Source of the DNA: Bifidobacterium breve
Lineage (GTDB): Bacteria > Actinomycetota > Acidimicrobiia > IMCC26256
Assembly: GCA_945907055.1 (NCBI GenBank)
Contig: CAMDSG010000098.1
Location: 1-6,455, forward strand
Direction: 5' to 3'
Length of the DNA: 6,455 bases
The translations under genes and the position numbers were made by a program. Under the pieces are notes generated by a model. It ran no database searches, was not told where the DNA came from, and saw nothing but the letters and a program-made list of their open reading frames with translations. Below, piece after piece: positions 1-6,206 of this stretch. Position 1 is the first letter of the stretch. Each line of letters begins with the position of its first letter.

Positions 1-2
1 GA

Positions 3-152
3 AACGTTGAAGAATCTGACTCTGTTTTGTTCGCTCCAGATGCTGGTTTTGAGGTTGAGATACGCGGAGACGATTATCTAATTCTCCGCGAACGCGACGT
101 ACACGCCGTTGCATCTCGTCGCGAGGGCGGGCAGACCGGGCTCTATCTGTAA
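3..152 (+). CDS. groES: GroES-family co-chaperonin, C-terminal part (5' end outside window)
   Basis: The last 49 codons of a GroES-type co-chaperonin, read in frame 3 and ending at TAA 150-152. Visible are the GroES beta-barrel strands DSVLFAPDAGFEVEIRGDDY and LILRERDVHAV, which match the C-terminal half of the roughly 95-100 residue Cpn10 fold. GroES forms the heptameric lid of the GroEL chamber in the cytoplasm. After the barrel the chain does not stop at the usual Val/Ala-rich end but continues about 12 residues to a TGLYL terminus. From memory of the family, a similar tail occurs in a GroES-like paralogue of actinobacteria that is encoded away from groEL. That fits here, because the next gene is convergent and no groEL follows. 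The fold assignment is secure. Whether this is the main GroES or the paralogue is inference, since the N-terminal half and mobile loop are not in the window. Confidence 0.88.
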   Translation, partial: NVEESDSVLFAPDAGFEVEIRGDDYLILRERDVHAVASRREGGQTGLYL

Positions 153-158
153 GACGCT

Positions 159-938
159 TTATTTGTTTGGGGCTGTGGTCGTTCTTGTAGCCCCGAGAAC
201 AATTTTAGTCTCGGCCGGGTGGCGTAGCGGTGAAGGGGTTGCCCCAACTCGAGCATCTAAATAAGCCGCCATCTGCTCATAGAGAACTTCACCGACCATA
301 AGCCGCAGTTCGGGTGCCATTGATTTGTAGACAGGTTCTGCGCCAGAGAATGCCGCCGCTTCTTCGGTACACCACCACGCAAACTCTTCGCCACCTTCAC
401 CCCATCCATGACGAGCAAACTCGGTGATGCGATGGTGAACAACACCATCATCTGCATCCTCATCAAACTCTTCAATAGCGCGCAGGGGTACCTGCCAGCA
501 AACCTCTGGCTTAACGGTTGAATGGTGAACATCGTTACGCATTGCGTGAACGTGCAGTGCGCATCCAGCGCCAAGTTCAAACTCAGGCCGGTTCAGAAAG
601 ACGCATGCGCCGTCAACGAGTCGTGTCTGCCAATCATCCTTTCCATTCTTCTTTGTTATGCCCTTCTTAAGGCCGACATTTGCGTACTGCCAGATTTCAG
701 GGTCTAGTTGAAGAGCAATCTTCTCAATTTTGCGGCGGTCTTTTTTGTCAGAGAAGTGCGCTCCGTATGAGCAGCATCCCTGTGACATCTCGGGGGACTT
801 CTCGTTTAGGACACCTTGGCACCCGGAGCCGAAGATGCATTGATGCGAGGAGACAAGGTAAGTGACATCAAAATGCCAGACATGCTTCTTGCGCTTGGGG
901 TCATTAAATACAACCCACTCTCGTGTTGGACCAGTCAT
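159..938 (-). CDS. Conserved cysteine-rich protein of unknown function (putative metal-binding)
   Basis: A 259-residue soluble protein with no signal peptide or membrane segment. Its eight cysteines fall in conserved-looking blocks: CIFGSGC (C34, C40), QGCCSYGAHF (C55, C56), DGACVFLNRPEF (C112), GAGCALH (C126, H129), KPEVCWQVP (C147) and EFAWWCTE (C190). The spacing recalls the cysteine-rich zinc/iron-chelating YkgJ and DUF3109 type families, which suggests a bound metal or Fe-S cluster, but I cannot confirm membership. Similar proteins are, from memory, widespread in actinobacteria as hypotheticals. The start is well supported: AGGAAGG lies 7 bases upstream, and the ATG overlaps the TGA of the upstream peptidase gene as ATGA, so the two are very probably co-translated. 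The last 30 or so residues, rich in Thr, Ala and Pro, look like a disordered tail. It converges on groES with 6 bases between stops. No function is assigned. Confidence 0.85.
   Translation of the reverse strand: MTGPTREWVVFNDPKRKKHVWHFDVTYLVSSHQCIFGSGCQGVLNEKSPEMSQGCCSYGAHFSDKKDRRKIEKIALQLDPEIWQYANVGLKKGITKKNGKDDWQTRLVDGACVFLNRPEFELGAGCALHVHAMRNDVHHSTVKPEVCWQVPLRAIEEFDEDADDGVVHHRITEFARHGWGEGGEEFAWWCTEEAAAFSGAEPVYKSMAPELRLMVGEVLYEQMAAYLDARVGATPSPLRHPAETKIVLGATRTTTAPNK
169..194 (+). terminator. Possible hairpin downstream of groES, inside the tail of the convergent gene
   Basis: GGGGCT at 169-174 can pair with AGCCCC at 189-194 across a 14-base loop, starting 17 bases after the groES stop. A second 6-bp hairpin, CCGAGA 193-198 with TCTCGG 209-214, overlaps it by two bases, so the two could be alternatives. 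The loop of the second contains AATTTT. No clean U-tract follows either stem on the plus strand. Both lie inside the coding sequence of the convergent cysteine-rich protein. This is a weak candidate for 3' end formation of the groES transcript. Confidence 0.22.
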
Positions 939-2332
939 TGCGTAACCTTCCTAATTCCAGGCGCCTCCGCCATATCAAACCAAAGTTCGCCTACCGCAAG
1001 TAGGCCTCTCCAAAACTGATCTAGAACGATTCGCTCATTCGGTGCATGGATGTTGTCATCTGGAAGACCGACTCCAAGAAACACAACCGGTGCCTCGAGG
1101 ATTCGCCCAAGAGCCTCCTCCGGGCCGCTCCCACCCTCTCGAACCAAATATGGAGCCTTACCCCAGACCTTCTCGATCGAACGAGAGGCAGCCTGCACCG
1201 CTGGATGGTGAATAGGGGTAAGCGCTGGTGAGACTCGCCCTTCTTCCCATACCTCAACCTCAACCCCTTCTGGCATTAGAGGGCGAAGCCACGCGTGGAA
1301 TAACTCAGCAATTTGATCTGGATCTTGATTAGGTACAAGGCGAAAAGTGATTTTGATGTTTGCAGTTGAGGGCACAATGGTTTTGACTCCGACTCCGCTG
1401 TAGCCAGAAGTGATACCGACAACATCGGCAGTGGGGCGACTCCCAGTTCGTTCAAGCGTGCTTCGCCCTGCTTCTCCGGTCAAGGGTGCCCCGCCTGCTG
1501 CTCTGCGGAAATCGGCCTCGTTGAATGGAAGCACCTCCATAGCGAGCCGCTCTTCAGGAGAGAGTTCGAGGACGGAGTCATAGAACCCAGGGATCGCCAC
1601 TCTTCCATCTGAATCATGCAGCGACGCGACGATCTTGGCTGCTAGGTGGGAAGAATTTAAGACCGCTCCACCGAATACCCCAGAATGTAAATCCGTACTC
1701 GAGGATCTAATATGAACGTCGAAGCCTGCGAGACCACGCATACCGATACACATAGAGGGCTCGCTGATCGAGAGCATCCCAGTATCAGAGACAATTACGG
1801 CGTCGCAGAAGAGGAGCTCCTTATTGGAGATAAGAAGTTCCTCGAAGTTAGGGCTCCCAAATTCCTCCTCGCCTTCAATCACAAATTTGATGTTGATAGG
1901 GAGTACACCGTCACGAGATAAAAGAGCACGCACAGCCTCTAGGTGGTACAGAACCTGCCCTTTATCATCTACCGATCCTCGAGCAAAGAGTTGACCGTCC
2001 CTCTCTGTTGCTTCAAAGGGAGGGGAGTCCCAATCGGACTCCGGGTCTACAGGCTGCACATCGTGGTGACCATATACAACGACGGTTGGGGCCTCAGGAC
2101 CGGCATGTAACCAATCTCCGTACACACTTGGATGCATCGGAGTCTCTATGAGGTGGACATTCTCCAGTCCAGCCTCGCGCATCTGCCCGGCGCACCACTC
2201 TGCAGAGCGTCGAACGTCGCCTGAGCGGCCAGGTTCACAGGAGATCGAAGGTATCGCTATCCAGTCGCTGAGACGTTCAATAATTAGCTCACGGTTCGAT
2301 GAGATGTATTCCGAGAGTTGCAGTTCTGACAT
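935..2332 (-). CDS. M20 family dipeptidase-like metallopeptidase
   Basis: A cytoplasmic di-zinc peptidase of the M20 clan (dipeptidase/carnosinase-like branch), expected to hydrolyse dipeptides or related small amides. Numbering from MSELQ gives 465 residues, normal for the family. The metal site is complete: YGHHDVQP (H89, D91), RGSVDDKG (bridging D122), EGEEEFGS (base E156, ligand E157), VSDTG (D183) and NIHAPNE (H429). The lid/dimerisation domain, about residues 200-320, carries DLHSG with H216. The frame is open to ATG 2473, but that would overlap the divergent small gene and add 47 residues unlike the family. ATG 2332 is preferred because SELQLSEYI begins where related enzymes begin; ATG 2362 is a second choice. 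Neither has a clear Shine-Dalgarno sequence, so a leaderless transcript is possible. Its TGA overlaps the next gene's ATG. The exact substrate cannot be told from sequence. Confidence 0.93.
   Translation of the reverse strand: MSELQLSEYISSNRELIIERLSDWIAIPSISCEPGRSGDVRRSAEWCAGQMREAGLENVHLIETPMHPSVYGDWLHAGPEAPTVVVYGHHDVQPVDPESDWDSPPFEATERDGQLFARGSVDDKGQVLYHLEAVRALLSRDGVLPINIKFVIEGEEEFGSPNFEELLISNKELLFCDAVIVSDTGMLSISEPSMCIGMRGLAGFDVHIRSSSTDLHSGVFGGAVLNSSHLAAKIVASLHDSDGRVAIPGFYDSVLELSPEERLAMEVLPFNEADFRRAAGGAPLTGEAGRSTLERTGSRPTADVVGITSGYSGVGVKTIVPSTANIKITFRLVPNQDPDQIAELFHAWLRPLMPEGVEVEVWEEGRVSPALTPIHHPAVQAASRSIEKVWGKAPYLVREGGSGPEEALGRILEAPVVFLGVGLPDDNIHAPNERIVLDQFWRGLLAVGELWFDMAEAPGIRKVTQ
946..952 (-). 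promoter_or_regulatory. Ribosome binding site of the cysteine-rich protein gene
   Basis: On the minus strand this reads AGGAAGG, a near-consensus Shine-Dalgarno sequence, 7 bases before the ATG at 938-936. It lies inside the last codons of the upstream M20 peptidase gene. It fixes the start of the downstream gene and supports translation from a shared mRNA. Confidence 0.75.
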
Positions 2333-2409
2333 ACGGTCCGAGCGTAGTGCGCGATGAATCATTACGATCACTATTAGCCCGTTATCAGTCACATATTTGG
2401 GGGAGTTAA
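2333..2409. promoter_or_regulatory. Divergent intergenic region between the M20 peptidase and the small helical protein
   Basis: These 77 bases separate two outward-facing starts and must hold the promoters of both genes. AT-rich stretches that could serve as -10 elements occur near 2370-2376 (CTATTAG) and 2391-2397 (ACATATT), but no -35 box stands at a standard distance from either. An imperfect palindrome, ATGAATCAT, lies at 2354-2362 and includes the alternative ATG of the peptidase. The role is inferred from gene arrangement, not from recognised motifs. Confidence 0.45.
2399..2405 (+). promoter_or_regulatory. Ribosome binding site of the 64-residue protein gene
   Basis: GGGGGAG stands 4 bases before the ATG at 2410. 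It is the main reason to accept the plus-strand small gene rather than the minus-strand frame that overlaps it at 2406-2621, and it argues against the peptidase starting as far upstream as 2473. Confidence 0.65.
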
Positions 2410-2604
2410 ATGGATACAGAGTTGATTGTGGAGAAGCTAAGAGTGATTGAGGAAGATCTACGTGATCTTGCATACGACAAATTGAGAGACGCTGCTACTG
2501 GGGATGCCGATGCGGCGAGAGACGAGAAGCGCGTCCTCCAGGCGCGCAGGGCGATAGAGAAAGCAATACGAGCTCTCGGCGATATGGCTGAGAATATTGA
2601 GTAG
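2410..2604 (+). CDS. Small charged helical protein of unknown function (64 aa)
   Basis: A 64-residue protein with a strong Shine-Dalgarno sequence just upstream and a TAG stop at 2602-2604. It has 17 acidic and 12 basic residues, no cysteine, no proline, no tryptophan and no hydrophobic segment. Two amphipathic helices are likely, about residues 3-29 and 33-62, joined at TGDAD, so a helical hairpin or coiled coil is expected. The composition is that of a real soluble protein, while the frame antisense to it (2406-2621) gives an Arg/Ser-rich product typical of a shadow. It is divergent from the M20 peptidase and convergent with the kinase gene, whose stop lies 41 bases away, so it is probably transcribed alone. 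I do not recognise the family. A role as a small binding or regulatory protein would be speculation. Confidence 0.72.
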   Translation: MDTELIVEKLRVIEEDLRDLAYDKLRDAATGDADAARDEKRVLQARRAIEKAIRALGDMAENIE

Positions 2605-2645
2605 ATGAGCATCTCGCCCATCTATATCGCAGAGCAGTTGCTTAT

Positions 2646-3668
2646 TTAGAGGAGCGGCACTGCCAATTCGGCGAGGCTTACCATTGGGCGAGCACCCATG
2701 TGCCCGATTACCTCCAAGGCAGCGAGTGCACCAAGACGCCCACAGACTGATAGCTCGTATCCATGGGTAAAACCGTAGAGGAATCCAGCGGCGAATAGGT
2801 CGCCAGCTCCTGTTGTGTCCTCTACACGCGTCGCTTTGGCAGCATCAATGATGTGCACGGTATCGCTACTCACGATGACCGCACCCTTCTCCCCTCGAGT
2901 AAGAGCTGCAACTTCGCAGTGACCACTCACTCGCTGCAGGGCGACGTCAAAATCTTCTGTCTCGTAAAGAGAACAAATCTCAACTTCATTTGCAAAGAGA
3001 AGATCAATATGGCCGTCAACAAGATCAAGAAACTCGCTACGGTGCCGGTCTACAACAAAGGCATCGGAGAGAGAAAGAGCGACTCGACGCCCCGCCTCGT
3101 GCGCCAGATTCGCTGCATAGATAAACGCTGCTTTTGCATCTGGCTCATCCCAGAGATACCCCTCCAGATATGTAACTGCAGAGCTTTGAACCAGCGCAGG
3201 ATCTACATCGTCAGGCGTTAAAAAACTTGATGAACCTAGGAAGGTGCCCATTGTTCGCTGAGCATCTGGAGTGACCAAAATTAGGCAGCGACCTGAAGGG
3301 GGACCGGTCTTGGTAGCGGGGGTTGAGTAATGAACGCCAGCAGCGCGAATATCGTGTGCGAATACTGTGCCTAACTGATCGTCTTTGACTCGACCTATGA
3401 ATGCGCTTCTCCCCCCGAACGAGGAGATTCCGACGGTGGTATTCGCAGCAGACCCTCCAGAGACCTCTACTCCTGGCCCCATGGCGTCGTAGAGAGCCTC
3501 CGCGTGGAGTGCATCAATCAGTGTCATAGAGCCTTTGATCAAAGAGTGATCATCTAGAAAAGAATCTGGCTCCTGAGCGAGGACATCTACCAAAGCGTTT
3601 CCAATAGCGAGGACATCGAATTCAATCGTCGCATCTTTCATTGTCATAGGTGTCCCTTCTGGTGCCAT
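2646..3668 (-). CDS. PfkB-family kinase, adenosine kinase type
   Basis: A ribokinase-fold ATP-dependent kinase closest in pattern to bacterial adenosine kinases (adenosine to AMP, nucleoside salvage, cytoplasm). Seen in order: FDVLAIGNALVDVL (17-30) at the N-terminal strand, GSMTLID (46-52), the substrate-side GGSAANT (71-77), GISSFGG (80-86), the metal-linked NEVE (N227, E230) and the anion-hole/catalytic DTTGAGD (284-290, base D290) followed by LFAAGFLYG. At 340 residues it is of normal length. The ATG at 3668 shares one base with the fbiC stop (TAATG), with GGAG 10 bases upstream. An internal ATG at 3647 has AGAAGG 7 bases upstream and may be the true start; the domain begins after both. 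Adenosine is inferred from subfamily resemblance; another nucleoside or sugar substrate is possible. Coupling to fbiC is clear, its metabolic reason is not. Confidence 0.9.
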   Translation of the reverse strand: MAPEGTPMTMKDATIEFDVLAIGNALVDVLAQEPDSFLDDHSLIKGSMTLIDALHAEALYDAMGPGVEVSGGSAANTTVGISSFGGRSAFIGRVKDDQLGTVFAHDIRAAGVHYSTPATKTGPPSGRCLILVTPDAQRTMGTFLGSSSFLTPDDVDPALVQSSAVTYLEGYLWDEPDAKAAFIYAANLAHEAGRRVALSLSDAFVVDRHRSEFLDLVDGHIDLLFANEVEICSLYETEDFDVALQRVSGHCEVAALTRGEKGAVIVSSDTVHIIDAAKATRVEDTTGAGDLFAAGFLYGFTHGYELSVCGRLGALAALEVIGHMGARPMVSLAELAVPLL

Positions 3669-6109
3669 TATTTACGATCTCCAATGAGTAAACGGCTGCT
3701 TATTTGTACGGGCACGCCCTGCGCATTCTCTGCAGTAGCCAAGGTGGTTCCATTATCCGCCTTGGGTGCTAGATGGGAGTACGTTGCCAAGAGTCCATCG
3801 TCATCTACCGGCCGTAGTCGGCGACCAATAGTTGTTACCCGTCCGTAGAGGGTGGTTCTCTGCTCCAGCGGCCGTCCAATTCCCTCGACGATGCTGCGCA
3901 GTTCGAATTCATCAACCTCTTGCCCGTGAGATGCGCCCGCAGCACGAGAGATGCTCTCATCCATCAACGTGCCACCTAGATCGTTTGCACCGGCTTGAAG
4001 AATCTGAGAAGCACCTACTGTGCCGCACTTCACCCAAGAGACCTGAATATTGTCAATCGAACCGCGGTATGCGATACGCCCAACGGCATGCATTAGTAAA
4101 ACCTCACGGAATGTTGGGCCGAGCCTCGACTTACCTTGAAGATGAATCGGGCTTGCCATATGCACAAATGGGAGAGGAACGAACTCTGTGAACCCACCGG
4201 TCTCATCCTGCAGTGCGCGCGTCCTAAGCATGTGATTTGCTACGTGTCTCGGGTTCTCAACGGTTCCGAAGAGAATCGTTACATTGGATCTAAGCCCAAC
4301 AGAATGGGCGGCGCGATGTGCCTCCAGCCATTCTTCAGTATTGACTTTGTCGGAGCAGATAATCGCCCTTACTTCGTCATCGAGCACCTCGGCTGCAGTC
4401 CCAGGTAGCGTTGCCAAACCCGCTTCCTTAGCCAAAATCAAGTAATCCTTCAATGGCATTCCGAGGCGTTTTGCACCCTCTGTAACCTCTAGCGCCGTAA
4501 AGCCGTGGATGTGGATATCAGGTGCGACTTCTTTAACTGCGCGCGCAAGGTCTAAGTAGTAGTCACCATCAAAATCTGGGTGAATACCGCCCTGGAGACA
4601 GACCTCTGTGGCGCCGCATTCGACACCTTCAATTACACGGCGCTGAATCTCTTCAACGCCGAGCATGTATGGCTTGCCTCGGAGATTTAGGGAGAGCGGT
4701 CCCTTAGAGAAGGCGCAGAAGCGGCACTTGAAAGTACAGATATTGGTGTAGTTAATATTTCTGTTCCGCACGAAAGTGACAACATCGCCGATGACTTCGC
4801 GACGTAGAGCATCCGCTAGACGATAAACGGCCTGAGCGTTTTGCCCTCGCGCTTCAAGGAGCGTAACAATCTCATCAAAGCCGACCTGCTCTCCGGCCTC
4901 GACTCCGGCAATAACTTCAGCGACCGCTCCGGATGCGCGTATCTCAGTCGAGATAAGAAGCACCGGGGGATCCTCGTTACTCCCTGCGGACCACTCATCG
5001 TCACGAGCAAGCCCCTCAGAGTCGCTTGCTCTGCGTACCGCGGTGCGAACATCAGGATGCAACCAATCATCATTCAATGCGTATTCAGGGTAGACAGTGA
5101 GGCGGGGAGCAAGACTCCTACCTTCTGCCTCGGTTGCTCTACGAAGTGCGTCTAAAGCGGGCCATGGACGCTCTGGATTTACATGGTCTGGAGTAACTGG
5201 AGAGACACCGCCCCAATCGTCGATACCTGCTCCAATTAAAGCACTGAGTTGCTCAGGATCAGAGAGATTCGGAGGCGCCTGTAAATGCATCGCCGACCCA
5301 AGAACAATTCGAGCTGTGGCTACCGTGCGCAAATATTCGTCGTAGTCGCATGGATCACTTCGATGCATTGAGGTTCCGGGCTTGGGTAGGAAGTTCTGGA
5401 CAATTACCTCTTGAACATGTCCATGGCGCGCATGCGAATCGCGAATCGCAATCAAAGCCTCGAGGCGCTCTTCCCTAGTCTCGCCGATGCCTACGAGTAT
5501 TCCTGTAGTAAATGGAACCCTTGCGCGACCTGCAGCCTCAAGAGTTGCAAGGCGACGCTCTGGAGTTTTATCGGGGGCACCAAAATGCGGACCACCAGCA
5601 TCGCCGAGGCGCGCAGCAAGTGTCTCAATCATCATCCCTTGTGAAGGGCTCACTGCTCTTAGGCGTAGAAGTTCCGCCTCAGAAATCGCGCCAGGATTAG
5701 CGTGGGGGAGCATCCCTGTTTCGTTGAGCACAGCACCCGCAGCAGCGACCAAGTAGTCGAGAGTGCTCGTGTAGCCATTTGCATTGAGCCAGTCGAGAGC
5801 TACTGGGTATCTCTCCTCGGGCTCTTCACCAAGAGTAAATAATGCCTCGAAGCAACCTTCTTGGCGCCCTGCGCTAGCGATGTTGATGACCTCATGAAGG
5901 CCGAGATAAGGGTTCTCAAGATGCGCCGGTGGCTTTGCAAAGGTGCAGTAGCCACAACGGTCGCGACAGAGCATGGTGAGAGGAATAAATACCTTGGGAG
6001 AGAAGGTCATCCGATGCCCATGCCCTTCATCACGAAGGCGTGATGCCTCGCTGAGAAGGTCACTTAGGGGAGCATTGATGAGGTCAACATGCTCACGGTT
6101 CATCGCCAT
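3668..6109 (-). CDS. fbiC: FO synthase, fused CofG-CofH (7,8-didemethyl-8-hydroxy-5-deazariboflavin synthase)
   Basis: Makes FO, the deazaflavin core of cofactor F420, from 5-amino-6-(D-ribitylamino)uracil and L-tyrosine using two radical-SAM centres. The N-terminal CofG half (about 34-380) has the cluster motif CRDRCGYC (C48, C52, C55), GILVGIGET (203-211), VQNFLPKPGTSM (237-248) and GAGIDDWGGVSP (293-304). The C-terminal CofH half (about 430-755) has CTFKCRFC (C458, C462, C465), LQGGIHPDF, LPGTAAEVLDDEV, TEFVPLPFVH and GANDLGGTLMDESIS. Both CX3CX2C motifs are intact, so both half-reactions should work. At 813 residues it is near the mycobacterial enzyme (856), but it lacks about 50 residues of N-terminal leader and has about 57 extra C-terminal residues after QRTTLYG. 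An in-frame TAG four codons upstream leaves ATG 6109 as the first ATG; ATG 6103 is close behind. No strong Shine-Dalgarno sequence is seen. Confidence 0.97.
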   Translation of the reverse strand: MAMNREHVDLINAPLSDLLSEASRLRDEGHGHRMTFSPKVFIPLTMLCRDRCGYCTFAKPPAHLENPYLGLHEVINIASAGRQEGCFEALFTLGEEPEERYPVALDWLNANGYTSTLDYLVAAAGAVLNETGMLPHANPGAISEAELLRLRAVSPSQGMMIETLAARLGDAGGPHFGAPDKTPERRLATLEAAGRARVPFTTGILVGIGETREERLEALIAIRDSHARHGHVQEVIVQNFLPKPGTSMHRSDPCDYDEYLRTVATARIVLGSAMHLQAPPNLSDPEQLSALIGAGIDDWGGVSPVTPDHVNPERPWPALDALRRATEAEGRSLAPRLTVYPEYALNDDWLHPDVRTAVRRASDSEGLARDDEWSAGSNEDPPVLLISTEIRASGAVAEVIAGVEAGEQVGFDEIVTLLEARGQNAQAVYRLADALRREVIGDVVTFVRNRNINYTNICTFKCRFCAFSKGPLSLNLRGKPYMLGVEEIQRRVIEGVECGATEVCLQGGIHPDFDGDYYLDLARAVKEVAPDIHIHGFTALEVTEGAKRLGMPLKDYLILAKEAGLATLPGTAAEVLDDEVRAIICSDKVNTEEWLEAHRAAHSVGLRSNVTILFGTVENPRHVANHMLRTRALQDETGGFTEFVPLPFVHMASPIHLQGKSRLGPTFREVLLMHAVGRIAYRGSIDNIQVSWVKCGTVGASQILQAGANDLGGTLMDESISRAAGASHGQEVDEFELRSIVEGIGRPLEQRTTLYGRVTTIGRRLRPVDDDGLLATYSHLAPKADNGTTLATAENAQGVPVQISSRLLIGDRK

Positions 6110-6206
6110 CTCAGCAGCCTAGGCGCTTAGTACATAAATTCAACATGCGACATTCCAGACTCATGGATGAGATGAATTGACTCCTGCACTAATGCATTAG
6201 TGAGTA
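6110..6206. promoter_or_regulatory. tal-fbiC intergenic region, probable fbiC promoter/5' region
   Basis: A 97-base gap between two minus-strand genes. The TACTAA at 6132-6127 (minus strand) could be a -10 element for fbiC, giving a very short leader that would fit the lack of a clear ribosome binding site, but no good -35 box stands 16-18 bases upstream. The upstream end of the gap holds the palindrome listed separately. Readthrough from tal is also possible because no terminator is seen. Confidence 0.3.
6187..6202. repeat. Perfect 16-bp palindrome, possible operator
   Basis: CACTAATGCATTAGTG reads identically on both strands. It starts 4 bases past the tal stop codon and lies about 78 bases upstream of the fbiC start. 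Pairing does not extend beyond 16 bp. A dimeric repressor site for fbiC is the simplest reading. As RNA it would form a 6-bp, AU-rich stem with a 4-base loop and no following U-tract, so it is a poor intrinsic terminator. The symmetry is seen directly; the role is inference. Confidence 0.45.

Noticed and set aside
2333..2473. Extended N-terminus of the M20 peptidase from ATG 2473
   Set aside because: It would overlap the divergent small gene by 64 bases and add 47 residues that do not resemble the family start, including a low-information stretch across the intergenic region.
2406..2621. 71-residue frame on the minus strand opposite the small helical protein
   Set aside because: The product is Arg/Ser/Ala-rich and matches no family, its start has no clear ribosome binding site, and the plus-strand frame has a strong one with a better composition.
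2605..2645. Terminator between the small gene and the kinase gene
   Set aside because: Only very short stems with 2-base loops (for example AGATG/CATCT near 2603-2614) and no T-run are visible.
2853..3221. 122-residue plus-strand frame antisense to the kinase gene
   Set aside because: It lies fully inside the well-supported kinase; its composition is irregular, with many Cys/Ile/Lys clusters, and no motif is recognised.
3832..5756. Several plus-strand open frames of 60-120 residues antisense to fbiC
   Set aside because: They lie wholly within fbiC, lack ribosome binding sites and domain motifs, and are explained by codon bias of the opposite strand.
6177..6202. TTGACT followed by the palindrome as a plus-strand promoter
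   Set aside because: No -10 hexamer stands 16-18 bases downstream (the TATTAG at 6205-6210 is 22 bases away), and the transcript would run antisense into tal.
6187..6202. Palindrome as an intrinsic terminator of tal
   Set aside because: The stem is only 6 bp and AU-rich, with a 4-base loop, and no U-tract follows on the minus strand.
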